Below, one piece after another: positions 37,390 through 49,944 of a DNA stretch of 64,000 nucleotides. Numbering within the stretch: the stretch's first letter is position 1; each line of letters starts with the position of its first letter. Source of the stretch: Collybiopsis luxurians FD-317 M1. Taxonomy: Eukaryota; Basidiomycota; Agaricomycetes; Agaricales; Omphalotaceae. A program made the position numbers and the translations under genes. The notes beneath the pieces are model-generated. The model was not told where the DNA came from. It worked only from the letters and a program-made list of their open reading frames with translations, and searched no databases. The stretch is taken from positions 248,001 to 312,000 of the forward strand of contig KN834792.1 of NCBI GenBank assembly GCA_000827265.1, given 5' to 3'.

Positions 37390-38385
37390 TGCTATATATA
37401 CTCTGCAATGACAAACAAACCCGACCGAAAGCACCGGCGGGGCTTGCTAGGATACGATGTACCTACTGAAAATGATACAACTGCGGAGAAAGTCAGTGCA
37501 GTACACACATTTCTATTTTACTCTTCTCCTATGTCCTCGCAGCAAGAAAGTCGGGACTTGGTTCAAATGCATGGGCTAAACGAGGTTTCCTTTCTTAGAA
37601 TAGCGGCGGAAGTCTGACAAGGAATAAGGGTGAATGTGTTTATTGCGATCAAAAAGGTACCATGGAGCAATCCATATTATCATTTTACTCGAAAGACAGC
37701 TTGCTTGCAAAGTCTATTCATACCCGATACCGCTCATGAAACGTTATGATCTTGCGTGTTTGACCTGAATACCATTCGTTGCCTTTAGTTCCCTGTGCCG
37801 TCACTCTCATTGTACTCCGCGTCTTCTCAATTCTTTTCCTGTCCCCTTTGCACTCCCTTATTCCTTCTAAGTTCCACTACATTCTTTCCTATCTTTAAAC
37901 TACGAGATCTTTATTTCTACTGCTTATCTGAGTTCGTCGCCCACTGGGTTTAAATTTACCTCTTCCCTTACGTTTATGTAGGGAATCAATTACATTCTGT
38001 ACATTTGCTATAATGCCGATGTGAATGTGGTGAATTTGCCAGTCGCCTTGCTTGGAGTGACTTGCCAAAAAGCTCCTGACAGCTGGAATTCTGTGCTGCA
38101 GTATGGTGCGGCTAAACAGCTCTATATCGGTGATTCAAATACAACGCCTTTGACAGATGAATAGCGCCAGCACTAGAGCGACAATTAGGAGATTTATCTT
38201 CGGCAAAGATCCTGAGAGATCGGAGTAAACTCACCTTCAAAAAATCAATCCTTAAGGATGCATCGAGGATTGTGAGAAATCCTCTGAGTCGGGGATTACT
38301 TACGCCCTATACCAAGCGGAAAGCTCCCTCTATCGCTCTTCAATTTGAGAAATACATGCTGTGAGGCGTGTGAAACCAGCCTGCA
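37390..38385. repeat. Right arm of the large inverted repeat
   Basis: This is the inverse counterpart of 34545-35777, lying directly upstream of the GTPase gene at 38470. It lacks the ~250 bp insertion present in the left arm. The paired segments include promoter-like sequence for two divergently oriented GTPase paralogues. Confidence 0.85.
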
Positions 38386-38469
38386 GTGAGAAAGCGGCGA
38401 TATAAGTTAAAACTTGGAACAAGTTGGATAGAAATCGCACATCCTCTACTTGAAGGGCTTGAACTTTCA

Positions 38470-39913
38470 ATGGCTAGTCGACCCCGTAATAAAGAAAACT
38501 TTGATAATTACCCCGATCAAGACCCGGATTCGAGCCACGAGTCTTCTGCTGAAGACGACGATGTCGTTATAGCGTCAGTCATTGTAGCAGCCTTGCGTCG
38601 GTTAACTTCACTAATATTTTCTGCTGCGCAGCGTTATGGGCTCTACCGGTTCTGGCAAATCATCGGTACGCTCGAATCGCTTTCACTCCGCAGATAACTG
38701 AGATAGTTTGCCGGCTCGTAGTTCATCAAACTCCTCTCAGGAGACCAGACTGTAAAGACGGGCGATAGTCTGGAATCTGAGACTATCGATGTCCAGCAGG
38801 TCTCCTTCCAGGACGAACAGACTGGACACAGAATCATCCTTGTGGACACTCCTGGGTTTGATGACTCCAGGGACGGTATGTCGGACACGGAGGTCTTGAG
38901 AAAAATCACTGGATTCTTGCTCGACGAGTGAAGAAGTTTTTCTTTTAGTTTTGTTATTCTCTGTTCTAATTTCACCTTACTTTACCAGATACGATAATAA
39001 GCGGAAACTGAACGGCCTCATCTACATCCACAGCATCGCCAGTACCAGATTCAGTGGCCAGAGCGTTCGCAACTTGAAAATGTTTAAGAGCCTCTGTGGC
39101 AGTGAAACGTACAAGAACGTTGTGGTCTTGACGACATTCTGGGATGATAAATCCGCCCAGACAATGGGCGAGAAGAGAGAAGAAGAGCTCAAGTCCAAGT
39201 TCTGCAAGCCGCTTGCTGACGGGGGTGCTACTTTTATGCGACACGATAGAACCATCCCCAGTACTCAGAAAGTACTACAGTATATTCTCACCTTAGTCCC
39301 TACGAATGTCCAGATCACAAAGGAGATTCGTGAGGAAGGAAAGGCTCTGGAAAATACCACAGCTGGGTCTGTGCGTAGTGCAGAAGTAAACCAGCTCATC
39401 ATCCAGCACAAGGCCGAGATATCAGAGCTGCAGGCACAATTACAGCTGATGATCGAAAGTAGGGACGAGATGAGGGAACAGCTTGCGAAGGAAACGGCTG
39501 ATATGCAGCGCAAACTGGAGCGTCTAGAGAATGAGAAAGCAGAGTTGTCGATGGGTTTGGACAACGAGAAGCAAGCTCGACAGAAGCTAGAACAGAAGGC
39601 GCGACAGGAGAAGGATGCCCAGATAGCGGCCGTGAAGGGTATGGAGGATAAATTTGATGCTTTGGAGAGAAAGCGTCTAGAGGAAGAGTACGAGAGGAAG
39701 TTGAACGCGGAGCGAATTGCAAGGAAGGATGCTGAAGAGAAGTTGCGGAGGAAGGAGGATGTTAAAGGTTGGGGGAAGCTTGGCTTGGAGTTGGCTGAGG
39801 ACATTCCGCTGGTCCCTAATGCGATAGCCAAACCCTTTCTGGGCACCCTTGGCGCAGGCGTAGACTTGCTTAGTCGTAATGCCCGGAGAAAGCGCCAACA
39901 AAGCCAGAAATGA
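38470..39913 (+). CDS. AIG1-like GTPase with long coiled coil (gene C)
   Basis: The ATG at 38470 opens an acidic leader (MASRPRNKENFDNY). An intron (about 38572-38631) precedes P-loop VMGSTGSGKSS, and a second (about 38667-38720) precedes FIKLLSGDQTVKTGDSLESE. The G3 motif is DTPGFDDSRDGMSD (about 38850). After the third intron come KRKLNGLIYIHSIASTRFSG, NVVVLTTFWDD and GGATFMRHDRTI. The following ~170 residues are a charged coiled coil (about 39330-39770). The protein ends in NARRKRQQSQK, stop 39911-39913. It parallels the GTPase part of the fusion gene through the whole GTPase domain and into the coil (both have EIREEGK then AGSV), but ends without lipoxygenase. A 229-codon antisense ORF over the coil is a codon-bias shadow. 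Confidence 0.87.
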
Positions 39914-40324
39914 GGGTGATATGCATTTCCCGTTTTTACTTTATACGTAGCCATAGGGTTTTATTGTGATTTACCAGTTGTCCCAGAGAATAATAACAAA
40001 GTCACATCACATCCTCCTCTCTGTATGGTGAATCCTCCACTAGAAGAGCATACCTCATCGAAGAAATTCAAGTCGTTCTTTGCGGGATGGTCTGAGAGAG
40101 CGTGAGTTTATTCAATGACAACGGTATGCCGTCTACCCAGAAAAAAATTTAAAATCGGCATCACCCGAAACTCTAGGAAAATCCTTTTTTGAACTAGAAT
40201 ACGTGTGCCTGTACTGGGAACATCTTGGGTATTAAATGAGACAATGTAGTAGTGGTATGTAGCTGGCAAATTGTATGCGTGGACGGTATGAATCAGGACG
40301 TGAAGCAATGTCATATGTAGAGAG
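39914..40324. other. Intergenic stretch
   Basis: No gene or repeat recognised between GTPase gene C and the dispersed repeat beside the PP2C gene; the GTPase C 3' UTR must lie here. Confidence 0.4.
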
Positions 40325-40507
40325 AAACCAGAGAGAAAGGCAAAACGCGAGATGCATCTACGCCCTCCACAAAGGCATCTCAGTATCAGAGTAACCGAAC
40401 ACCTCTTCAGAATTAAAAAAACTCGTCCGCCACAACTGCTGTGAAAGGCAAGCCGATCGTTCGGCCACTATTATTATAAGAATGGACAGAGTCCCACAAG
40501 ACTAAAG
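40325..40507. repeat. Dispersed repeat, copy 3
   Basis: This matches 29396-29585 closely, and adjoins the 3' end of the intact PP2C gene in the same way as copy 2 adjoins the relic. Confidence 0.7.
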
Positions 40508-42482
40508 TTACAGCTTGGATTTAACCATAACGTCCGTAGAATTTATTTCTCCCTCTTTCCCTGCCTCCCACCAGACCACTGTAACCGTAATATCATCCCT
40601 GTACCGCCTCGACATCCCGGGCGGTATACTCATCATCTGCCTCAGCTCCCTCTCATCTCCACCGCCGAGAGCATTTCTTATCAAATGCGTGCTGACATTG
40701 TCATCGACAAAAGCCCAAGAACCCTGTTTTGTTGATCTCACGAGTTGCTTTCCAGCTTTTCCATCGACGCCGGCGTTGGCTACGGATGTAGGAACAAGAT
40801 TGGGTAAGTTGTCCTTTGATACGGAGCCTTTGAGGCCAGCAAGATGACCGCCGACGAGGCTAACAACTTCTTCAGGACTGAGAAGAAAACGAAAAGGTAA
40901 GACAGATCCAAATGTCACAAAAATTTTGCATACGTCAAAACGTCCCAAAGTCCGTCAGTGGCCATTACCAGGAATCGCAGTGATGACGGGTTATCGAAGG
41001 AGAGTTTGCGATGTGTGACGACTGGCCGTGCGGTAACATAACTGTGAAATAACAGAGCATGAGCATTAGCCTCTGTATATCCGTAGGAGGGCGTACGGCG
41101 GCGTTTTGAATGTTCTTGGAGGTTTCCTCAAGGACGTGCCACTGCCCACCATGTAGACTTGATTCAACCTGTAACTTCTAGCTGAAAATCTGTCGGTTTG
41201 AATTTACAATAAACGTACAATTCTTGCATTCCTAGCGGCCACTTGTACCGAGCATCGCCGAAAGCTCTAGAAGGCTCCAGTCCTCCTAACACTCTCCCAT
41301 TCATGACAACGTCGTCCACTTCACTTTTTGGATGCTCTGAACGTAACCTATTCGGGGAGATAAGAACATATCACCGACAGCATATTGCGTTTTACTCACC
41401 GTTCAACTTCCTTTGGATTCCTCGCAGTCTGATCCTCACTGAGCACATCCACTTTCCAAATTCCCTTTCCATCCTCTGACGGTTCCCAGATGCCAGCTAC
41501 AGCTCGACTATCCCCCGTACAAGCAATATATAAATCGCGCTGAGCAGTATCGAACACAGCCATCAGAGCACAGCTGCCTGAAGTTTGCCAATGAGTTGAA
41601 CAATAATGCATAAACATAATACATACCCGAGATGGCAGCCTGCATCGTCTGAATTCCATGGTCATTGTCACTTAAATCCGGCACCGCGTCTTTCGCAGAC
41701 AACTTCCTCTCTTGCAATGCCTGTTTCAGAATCGATATCGGTGCATCCAATAACACTCGATCAAATTCTACAAAAGCAGACTCTATTGCTGAGGAAACAC
41801 TGGGTACATCCCAAGAAGTAGGTGACGAAGACTTTGACCAGAGTCCCCACAGACTAGATGTGAACGACTTTGTTGAAGAGGCACTCGTGTTGGCAACAAG
41901 CTGAGAAAGTTGTAAGGCTACTGCATTGATAAGTGTCCGAGAGAGTAGCTGAGAAGTATTTCGACCGCCGTGACCATCGAAAACAGTGTAAAAAAGCAAG
42001 TCTCCTTTGGCGTCATCGCTTTGAATAATCTGGTGTGAGTGGGCATCTTCGATGGGGTCATTGGAAGCAAGTGAGGACGTCGTATGATGCCAGTTTACAC
42101 CATAAGGTCGGGAATTTGTTTCTGAAGTGCCAATTTCGCCTAATCTCGAGTTCACGGTCTTCATTGGAAGCAAAGGCAGAGTCTTCATCGTGACCTCGGT
42201 TTTTTTGCCGTCAGCGCTTTTGACTCGCACAGGCAATTCGAAAGTCTGCTGTGAATCACGAGAAGAATAAAAGTAGTACGCGGGTCCTGCAACTGCTATG
42301 GAGGCCGCAGCTGGCTTCCAGGCGCGTCGTAACATGCCTGTATTGGTCGAACCCTTCGTGAGAGTTGGAAGCGACATCACGCGCCCATAATAATAAGCGC
42401 CGGCCTGTATTGCACCAAAGGATCCGCCATCAAGATGAACGTCGATCCCGGAAAAACAAGTACTACCAGTAGTATCTGTCAT
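40508..42482 (-). CDS. PP2C protein phosphatase, PTC5-like (mitochondrial)
   Basis: This is a metal-dependent Ser/Thr phosphatase resembling yeast Ptc5, which dephosphorylates pyruvate dehydrogenase in mitochondria; that role is inferred from family. The ATG at 42482 gives MTDTTGSTCFSG, and a basic stretch MLRRAWKPAAASIAVAGPAYYF follows (about 42335-42270), which suits import and a membrane segment. Catalytic motifs are in order: PIEDAHS (about 42055), VFDGHGG (about 41975), then after an intron GSCALMAVFD and CTGDSRAV (about 41520), LSEDQTARNP, GRVLGGLEPSRAFGD (about 41300-41255), YVTARPVVTHRKLSFD and MATDGLWDVL (about 40960). It ends with DDITVTVVWWEAG (about 40580-40540), stop 40508-40510. 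Metal-binding Asp residues are present. It is the source type of the relic at 29.6-30.6 kb and lies 5' to 5' with the BTB locus. Confidence 0.88.
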
Positions 42483-42587
42483 TTTCTCCGTTCCTGAAGA
42501 CCCCCGAGACGACAGACTAACGCTCAAACAGTTTCACCCACCGATTCTACTGATTATACCATTTGCTCTTGTGACCACATCCAGTAT

Positions 42588-43414
42588 CATCTTCATCGAA
42601 AGAACTTGGACCTCGCTGCCGGGGCCTTTCCTCTAACTGAGGGAGACGCGTCCGATAGCTCACAGTCACTTTCTGAATCATCCGGAACCCTCGATGTACT
42701 CCTTCAGTTCATTTATCCGCAACAATATCCCACTCTTGAAACCAAAGGTTTCGAAGAGCTGCTTCTTCTTGCTGAAGCTGCTGAGAAATATCAAATTCCT
42801 GGGGCCATGTACGCTTGTCAGCTCGAATTCCAGTAGGTGGAAAAGTAGCAGAGTAACGCGCTGAATGGCAGTTGACACCGCTCCGAATACTGCGTTGACA
42901 GGAGATTTTCACAATCCAGTCCCAAAGAACTTATGTCCTTCGCCACTACGCACGGTTATCCGTCTCTTGTTCTTCATGTAGCCCCGAATCTCATAGATAC
43001 CCCACTCTCTGAACTTATTGGAGTACTTTCTCCCTCTGCATTCGGGGAATGGGTATGTCAAACTATGTCATTAAGCTTCAAAAATCGTCACACCCTCTAC
43101 AGTGTATTTACCGAGAACATTGGCTTGAAGCTTGCCGAGAAGTGCCGAGAATGCTACCGGAACAGAGCTGTGACGAATGGGGACCTTTTGTTATCGATGC
43201 CCTCCGAAAGCTAGAGAAACCAAGCTGCTTGACGTCCACAAACATATCAGCAATGATCAATCCTTTTAGATTCAAGGGCGGACTCTTCGTTTGTTCTAGT
43301 TGTCAGGCGGCTGCTTTGACATGGAAAATAGCAATAGCAAGAAGGGTCAGTTCTATTCCGCTCGGTCCTCTTTCTAAAATGGCACGTGACCCTGTCATGG
43401 AGCTTCCGAGTTAG
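42588..43414 (+). CDS. BTB/POZ domain gene 1 (5' end missing)
   Basis: BTB domains mediate dimerisation and often recruit Cullin-3 ligases; the function here is unknown. Readable sequence begins YHLHRKNLDLAAGAFPLTEG and continues LDVLLQFIYPQQYPTLE, LLLLAEAAEKYQIPGAMYAC. A 69 bp intron (42833-42901) leads to SPKELMSFATTHGYPSLVLH, and a second to IYREHWLEACREVPRM. No in-frame ATG precedes the domain; a stop lies upstream at about 42500, and only about 105 bp separate the readable domain from the PP2C start. Either a first exon was missed or the gene is truncated. The reading frame runs into MARDPVMELPS, stop 43412-43414, which is also the start of BTB gene 2. Confidence 0.65.
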
Positions 43415-44300
43415 TGCGATGTCGTTTTGCAACGTTGATGTGTTCTTATTTTCTACCTAATGTAGCGAAAGCCGACCTAGTGGTTCAATCTTCAGATGGT
43501 GTTACTTTTTATCTTCATCTAGGAAATCTAGAGCTATTAACAGGCGGATTTCCTAGTGCCGAAACTCCTACTTCAGGGCTGACTGTGATTTTGAATGAAT
43601 CGTCGGAGGTCCTCAAGTTGCTTTTCCGATTTATTTATCCTCAACGATATCCTGATATTCAAGAATTGGATTTCGATTTAACCCTGAGGCTTGCCGAAGC
43701 AGCCGAGAAATATGTTGTGTATGCAGCGATTTATGCATGCAAGTTCCGACTCAGGTAAGATTATGCTTTGACGATATCGATACAGCCTCAGCCGACTTCG
43801 GAATAGTGATTTCATCGAGTCGTACCCAAATGAACTCTTGCATTTCGCGGCGAAACACAATCACTACTCGATGATAGTGCAGTTGGCTCCCTTGCTTATA
43901 GATAAACCCCTTTCGGAACTCGTGAACGTTCTCCCTTTGCATGTTTATACGTCTTGGGTAAGACCTCTCGTCTTGTATGCGCAGTGTTTTCTAAACAAAG
44001 AGTTTTTTTCAGAGTGTGCATCGAGAACACTGGCTCGACGCTCTGCACACTGCCAGAAGAAAACTGATGGGCTACCAGTGCCAATGGTGGTATTCATTTG
44101 CAATCTTGATCTTGCTTTGCATGAACAAGCCCAGCGATCTGAAAGCTCCAGATGTGGTAGCCCGCATTGTACCACTTTCGAATTATATGTCCGGTGGTAT
44201 CGTTCCTTGCGACATTTGCGCAACTTTTTACCGCAGTTGGACTGAAGAAGTAAAGAATATTGTTAATGCTATTCCGCCATTGACCCTCAGCACTCCTTGA
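43379..44300 (+). CDS. BTB/POZ domain gene 2
   Basis: The ATG at 43379 gives MARDPVMELP. An intron (about 43411-43466) joins TKADLVVQSSDGVTFYLHL, the beginning of a BTB domain, followed by LELLTGGFPSAE, LLFRFIYPQRYPDIQ, LRLAEAAEKYVVYAAIYAC. Two further introns lead to YPNELLHFAAKHNHYSMIVQ and VHREHWLDALHTARRKL. The C-terminal part contains VPCDICATFYRSWTEEVKN, stop 44298-44300. The arrangement is parallel to BTB gene 1 throughout, so the two are a tandem duplicate. Because the start region of gene 2 lies in frame inside the last exon of gene 1, splicing the two into one double-BTB protein is possible. Confidence 0.78.
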
Positions 44301-44660
44301 ACTTGCCGGTGTGTACTTGTACCACATATATTCTGAACGTAGCATTATTCATTCTGATCCTGAGCAAGTTATCTTAGTATTGGACCAGAGCTCAATCTAG
44401 GTTTGATTTTGGTCTTCGTTCTTATACTTAGGCCCGCTTCTGCGTGATTTACGATACGACGGTCTGGCGATGGTCAAAGCTGGATATATCAATCCTAAAA
44501 AGCATAATCACTCAGTCACACGATAATTTATTTTAGTCACACTTCTTCACAGCATGTTCAACTTCAAGGATTCAATTGGCATACATTGATATAGGTCTAC
44601 ATGCACGCCGTGTATCCTAGAAATCCTGCGAGGATAACTATACACATAATATACAATTCT
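44301..44660. other. Convergent 3' intergenic region
   Basis: 360 bp between the BTB gene 2 stop and the BCAS3-like stop. Nothing recognised. Confidence 0.4.
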
Positions 44661-47600
44661 TTATATCTGATTACGCTTCTTCTTAGTCTTACTCTTCTTG
44701 CTCATGGGAGGTGTCACTTTCGCCGCTTGGATCTCTTCGTCCATGAATCCAACGGCAGATATATCATCAAAAGTCTCTGCCTCATCTACAGCCTTTCTAT
44801 CTTCTCCCACCCATCCCGGCCATTGATCCGAGTCGCTGATTCCATGACCGTCAGAAATGAAAACGTCGTCGACATTAGACTTGGTAGGCAGATCGCGATC
44901 TATGGGATTGCCGGTAGGTTCGATGGGAGAAGCGGGCTGGGAGCTCTGCTGAGATGTTTCGCGAGATAAAAAGTCTTCGTCCTCTTCGTCGAACTCGAGA
45001 GGAACAGATGCAATAAGGGTGTCCGAGCTAGGAAGCAACTTTGGAGACCGAACCTTGTTGATTTCACGTCTGAATCGCCCGAGACCTTCACTCATACCAT
45101 CTCCGAGACCTGTCATGGTTCGAATGGGTATCGAGTTCTTAAACGACCGGGGGTTCGTCCCTGGAGTTCCATTTGGATACATCGGCAACACTGGCTGAGA
45201 GGGGGCATAATCAAGTCCTGCAGACAAAGCTGAAGCGAGAGGTTCATCGAAAGACGACGACAGACGACGGCGATCGCGGTGGCTACCGGCAAATCCACCA
45301 CCTTCCACAAAAGATTCACTATGCGCTGTGGGATACGCACTGACTTCCACACCCTTTCGAACGTCAATCTTGGTTCCAGAAACATCAAGTTGAAATCGTC
45401 GAATAAGTGCATGGTAATCCTCCCCAAGAGCACGGAACGAGAACTGGTGAGAAAGATAGATGGAACGAGGAAGCACGCGAGTGGACTTGGAATAGGTGGA
45501 AAGTTCAGCTTGTGCAAGCCAACTAGAACATATATATCAATATTTTGTTTCAGTAGAATGATAACATGCACTCACTTTGTCTGACCAGAAGCAGGATCAT
45601 CTCTTACAGGAATTCCTTCCAAGACACCTTTCTTCTCAGACCAATCTTTTCCTCGACGCAGATTCCACGAGGCAACAGTGGTATCCCGCCCATTCATTTC
45701 ACCGAGTCCATCCGATGCCTGTGGATTTCCCGCGGCGGTTCTTTGCATGGTAGATGTAGTGGGGGACGATGAAGCGTTCAGCCGTCCACTGGCGCCGGTG
45801 CCAGGAAGCGATCTGCTCGCGTTTACAGGAGCAAAGCTTGCACCAAGAAGTGGCGGTCCGTCCTTGTGTTTAGGTTTCGCTTCGCACGTGATACGTCTTA
45901 ACGAGAGTATACCATCTGTCGGATCGAAGACGAGTACATCTTGATAGTTTCTTGGTCGTCCATTAGGGCTGAGCTGTTGCCGAGGGGACAACGACAGCGG
46001 TTCGGATCGCGTAGAAGGCGAAGAAGACATGATAGTTTGATTAGAATTAACGCTTCCATAAGAATGTTGATTCGTAGGCAGTAGGTGAGGTGAAGTTATC
46101 GGGGGAAGGAGATTCAAGGGCAACCGATGTTCGGCTTCGACCGAAGTTTCGAGGAAAGTGAACGCTAGCGGGACCTTAGGCTGCTCTGGACCGGGATGCT
46201 TTGACGCCCTGAGACGAACCAGAGGGGATTGCTCGCTCGGCATTACAGGCTAATGATGTTTAAAAAGATTAGAAAGAAAAGCAATGGAATAGAAGAGATA
46301 GGGGTTATTACCAGTTCCGAGATATTCCTAACTCTGCCATCAAGGTGGCTTTGAACATCTGCAGGTCCGCCGTAAGGATTGACTGCAAAGACGTGAATCG
46401 TTCTCCTCCTCGTGCCCAGCGCCAGCCATCGTCCATCCGAAGCCCAAGAAGCCGACTCGATGACGGCAGAAGTCTGACCTCGACGAAGGTTGTAAACATG
46501 AAGCGGCGATATCCCCGAGACTTTGGAAGAAGGAGACGGCGATGATCTAGAGCCCTTTGCCTTCCCATCTGATCCGCGCTTGCTGTCAAGTTCAGTCATT
46601 CGCGCGAGTGGATCACTCCTTATTTCGTAGACTTGAACAGCTCGCCCATCCCTAGGGGCAATCAAGAGAGACGTTCCACTAGCTGAGAACCAGATACTGG
46701 ACACAGGTTGTGACTTGGATGCGATAAACTGCATAACGACGGCAGGGGAAGTATGGTGTAGATTCTCAGCTCTTGTCAGAGCAGTATCAGTCACGACAGA
46801 GGAGACATCCAACACCGTGACATGGTAACCGCTCTCCGTAGCTGGAATCGTACGCGGAGGTACAGACGGTCGTCGGCTCGATTCTGCGGTCTCTTGACCA
46901 ATACCAACGGTCTTGCCAGCTTCGTACCCCTCGATACCCGTCGATCCAATCGAGCTCGTCGAGTAACGACGGTTCCGATCCTCGACCGAAGAAGTTGCCG
47001 CAGGTGCACTCTTTGAGAAAAAACGATTTGCCAAACCACCTACTCTGCCTCCGCCCGCAGGTCTACCACCACTAACGCGCCTATGCAAGTTCGAACCTGA
47101 ATCAGTCGCGGCAGCAACAGCACTCTTGTACGCAAGTCCTCCCAAGGTTTTCATACCACTGAGAACACTTCCCCCGACCTTGAGAGCGGCATTGCTCACG
47201 TCGGCCTGACTGATACCGCCTAAAGCACCGAGGGCACCGCTGGCGTTTCCAGAACCTCCGAGATTCGCCAGTTGCGCACTGAGCGTAGAGCCGAAGGCAG
47301 ATGCAGTAGATACCGCCGCGCTGGAAAGTGTAGAGGACGTGCGCAGCTGCATTCCGCTCGACGTAGGCACGACATGACCTTCAGGAAGCGAAGCATAAGC
47401 TAGAAGATGACCAGAAACCGCAAAAATCGGCGCAGGTAGAGGGGTGGTTTCGGGTATAGCCATGGAAGGAGTCTCTGCGGCTGGAGATGTATGCCCCTGC
47501 ATACTGGCGCGTCTTTGACGGGTATAATCCAACGATGGTCCACCAGGATGTCCTCTCGTCGCATCAGAGGAGGTAGATGAAGGATATGAAGAAGAGTTGG

Positions 47601-49515
47601 AAGCAAAATGGTCTAAGGTTGGTAATAATACATGATTGCGTTCTGAAATACGATTGTTGTTGTTGCTGTGATAGTTATCATTGAAATGTTCGTTATATAT
47701 GCCATTGACTAAATTCGAGGTAGTTTCCAAAAATGAGTGTGGTCGTGAATAAAGTTGCGGACCGTAAGAGAAGGATGATGTGTGAAGTTTGTGACAAAAC
47801 GGCAGGAGATCACTGGACGGGATGTGGTGCAGGAGGTCAAAACTGGCCAAGGAAAGAACGTGTAATGAAGGAGGGACCGTTGTGCCCTAGGGGTTTGTTT
47901 AGTTTTCGTGCAACCTTAAGTTTTGAGAAACACATACGACGGCAACAAAGCCAGTTCCAACTTCGAAACGCCCACCACCAATAGAAAGCCCAGGAAGTCG
48001 TATCCTCTTAATGACGCCATGTTCCGAGAGCGAATAAATCAACAGGAAACAGTGGTTATCGGTGGCAGGGTCCCGAGGTACCTCCTCATCTTCTGCAGTA
48101 AGCAGCACAGAGTCAGAGGCCTCATCTACAGGATCTCGCTTCTCTTCAGTTGGAGTAACGCTATCGCAGAGCACAAACAGAGTCAGACCAAGAAAACAGA
48201 AAACGGACGACAAAAATCACTCACAGCATTCCCACCAGAGGACCTCGTGCATCCTCATTTAATTCTGGCCGTCCCGGAGAAATGATACCAGCGTACTCAA
48301 TAACCATGTCCGACACGCTTTCTCCAGGAGTTATCGTCGCAACAGCAGGCACCGACTCATCATCAGCAATAAGCTGCCGCACAGATTCTGCCGGCAGGTT
48401 CAAAACTTCCGATATCGAGTCGAGGTCGGTACAATCCCATATTTGCAGACCAGCAGGATAATACGAGAGGAAAAGAAGTCGCCTGATCCAGGCAAAAAGA
48501 GTTAGACCGCAATGTTCAACTGAAACAGTATGGAAAACACGTACCGTCCATCAACTCCATGGTCCCAACGTGCCGAAACAATTATATCGCCTTCGTCTGG
48601 AGCTCCATTGATGCTAACTGGGATAGCCGTGGTGGAACGTACACGACCAGAACCTCCTGATGATAGTTGAGACTGGGGTATCCGTTGGGCTTGTCTCCCA
48701 GACTCAGGCTGCGCCATAGCTCTAGATAGCGCAGAACCACCGCGAACCGTTGATTGATCGTACTGCGGCGCACGATGAGCTCGCGCACGTATTACGGCTG
48801 AAAGACCAGCAGCATCTCCATGAACATCCCCATGACTAGCATCACTCATTCCTGGTTTCGGACTAGCAGGAAACCCATAACCATACCCACTAGATACCCT
48901 CCTCGATGGGCGAATGGTGCCTTCCATGCCAATATGTTGTGAGTCAGAGTCAAGATCAAGCGACAAGTCATTGACTGTGTCAATCGCACGGTCCGAGTCC
49001 AAATAAGCGATGGCGGCTGGAGAGGAACGGTCAGCCGACTCGATGGATTTGACTTTATGTGGGTCCGACGTCGTGCGCGTCCGAGTGCTAAAGGAATTAA
49101 CGCGGACACCACTGACAACATCAGAGCCGTTGGGAGCGTCGATATCCGTGGGGGTTAAGCTTGCACGAGGCGAGGAAACAGCTATCGGAGCCGCGACGGT
49201 TGCTGTTATGGGGGAATGTGAAGCCGCTGAACCAAAAGAGAAGGGCGAACCACTAGTGGCACTCCCAGGCCGTGTAAAGCCGTGTTCTCCAGCAGCGCTG
49301 CCAAAAAGGGAAAGATCAATGTCAGCGACTGCATCAAACATTTTTGTATCTCCGACTAGCGGAGGAAGAGAATGAGAATGACGAAAAGTAGGAGTGGAGG
49401 AGGTAGAAGAAGAAGAAGCGGAATGCGGAGTATCAGGCGGGGTCGGAAGAGGGGAGGATGGTAAAATAACAACCAAGTGAGAAAGATCTTGTGAAATATT
49501 TCGAGTACAAAACAT
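44661..49515 (-). CDS. BCAS3-like WD40 protein
   Basis: BCAS3-family proteins are beta-propellers that bind phosphoinositides at autophagic membranes in animals; the fungal role is inferred. The coding order is: Ser-rich N-terminus with RPGSATSGSPFSFGSAA (about 49280), then SARWDHGVDGR and, after an intron, LLFLSYYPAGLQIWDCTDLD (about 48480-48420), which is the family's first propeller blade. A second part has LLIYSLSEHGVIKRIRLPG (about 48040-47980). Then SKSQPVSSIWFSASGTSLLI (about 46710-46650), VYNLRRGQTSAVIESASW, and DGRWLALGTRRRTIHVFAVN (about 46430-46370). The BCAS3 C-terminal domain follows, with SIYLSHQFSFRALGEDYHAL (about 45460). It ends in a Lys-rich tail KKSKTKKKRNQI, stop 44661-44663. 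The start is uncertain: ATG 49515, ATG 49341, or an upstream exon at 49945-50402. Confidence 0.82.
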
Positions 49516-49944
49516 AAAGGGCTGGAAACAAAGGAGAAGGGGAACAAAGAGCAAAGAGCTGTGTATTGTAATTATAGCTCGATATGACTCCCTAGCACGC
49601 TTCCGCAACACAGTATCCAATATCATCAAGCAGAAGGGTCTTCCATTGCAATACACGATACACGTGTACTGTACCTGTACGGCGTAGGCCCTTCAGACCT
49701 TCACAGATGAATGATGAAATCACCCCAAAGCAGGTTCATATGTATAGAAAACGATCCCTAAAAAAGCCAATTGACTTTGAACGAATCAAAGTTGAATTCA
49801 TCTCGCGCCCGAAAACGAAGACCGTGACCAATGATATGAATAGGAAAGGGTATAGGTTAAAGCCATTCTCTGTCCGCGAATTCCGCGCAAACAGAAGCTT
49901 CGAATGCGCGACAGATTCCGAAGAGAATGATGGAATAAACTCAC

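Noticed and set aside
39265..39954. 229-codon minus-strand ORF
   Set aside because: It is antisense to the Glu/Lys-rich coiled coil of GTPase C; its Ser/Phe/Leu-rich composition is the complement of that codon pattern.
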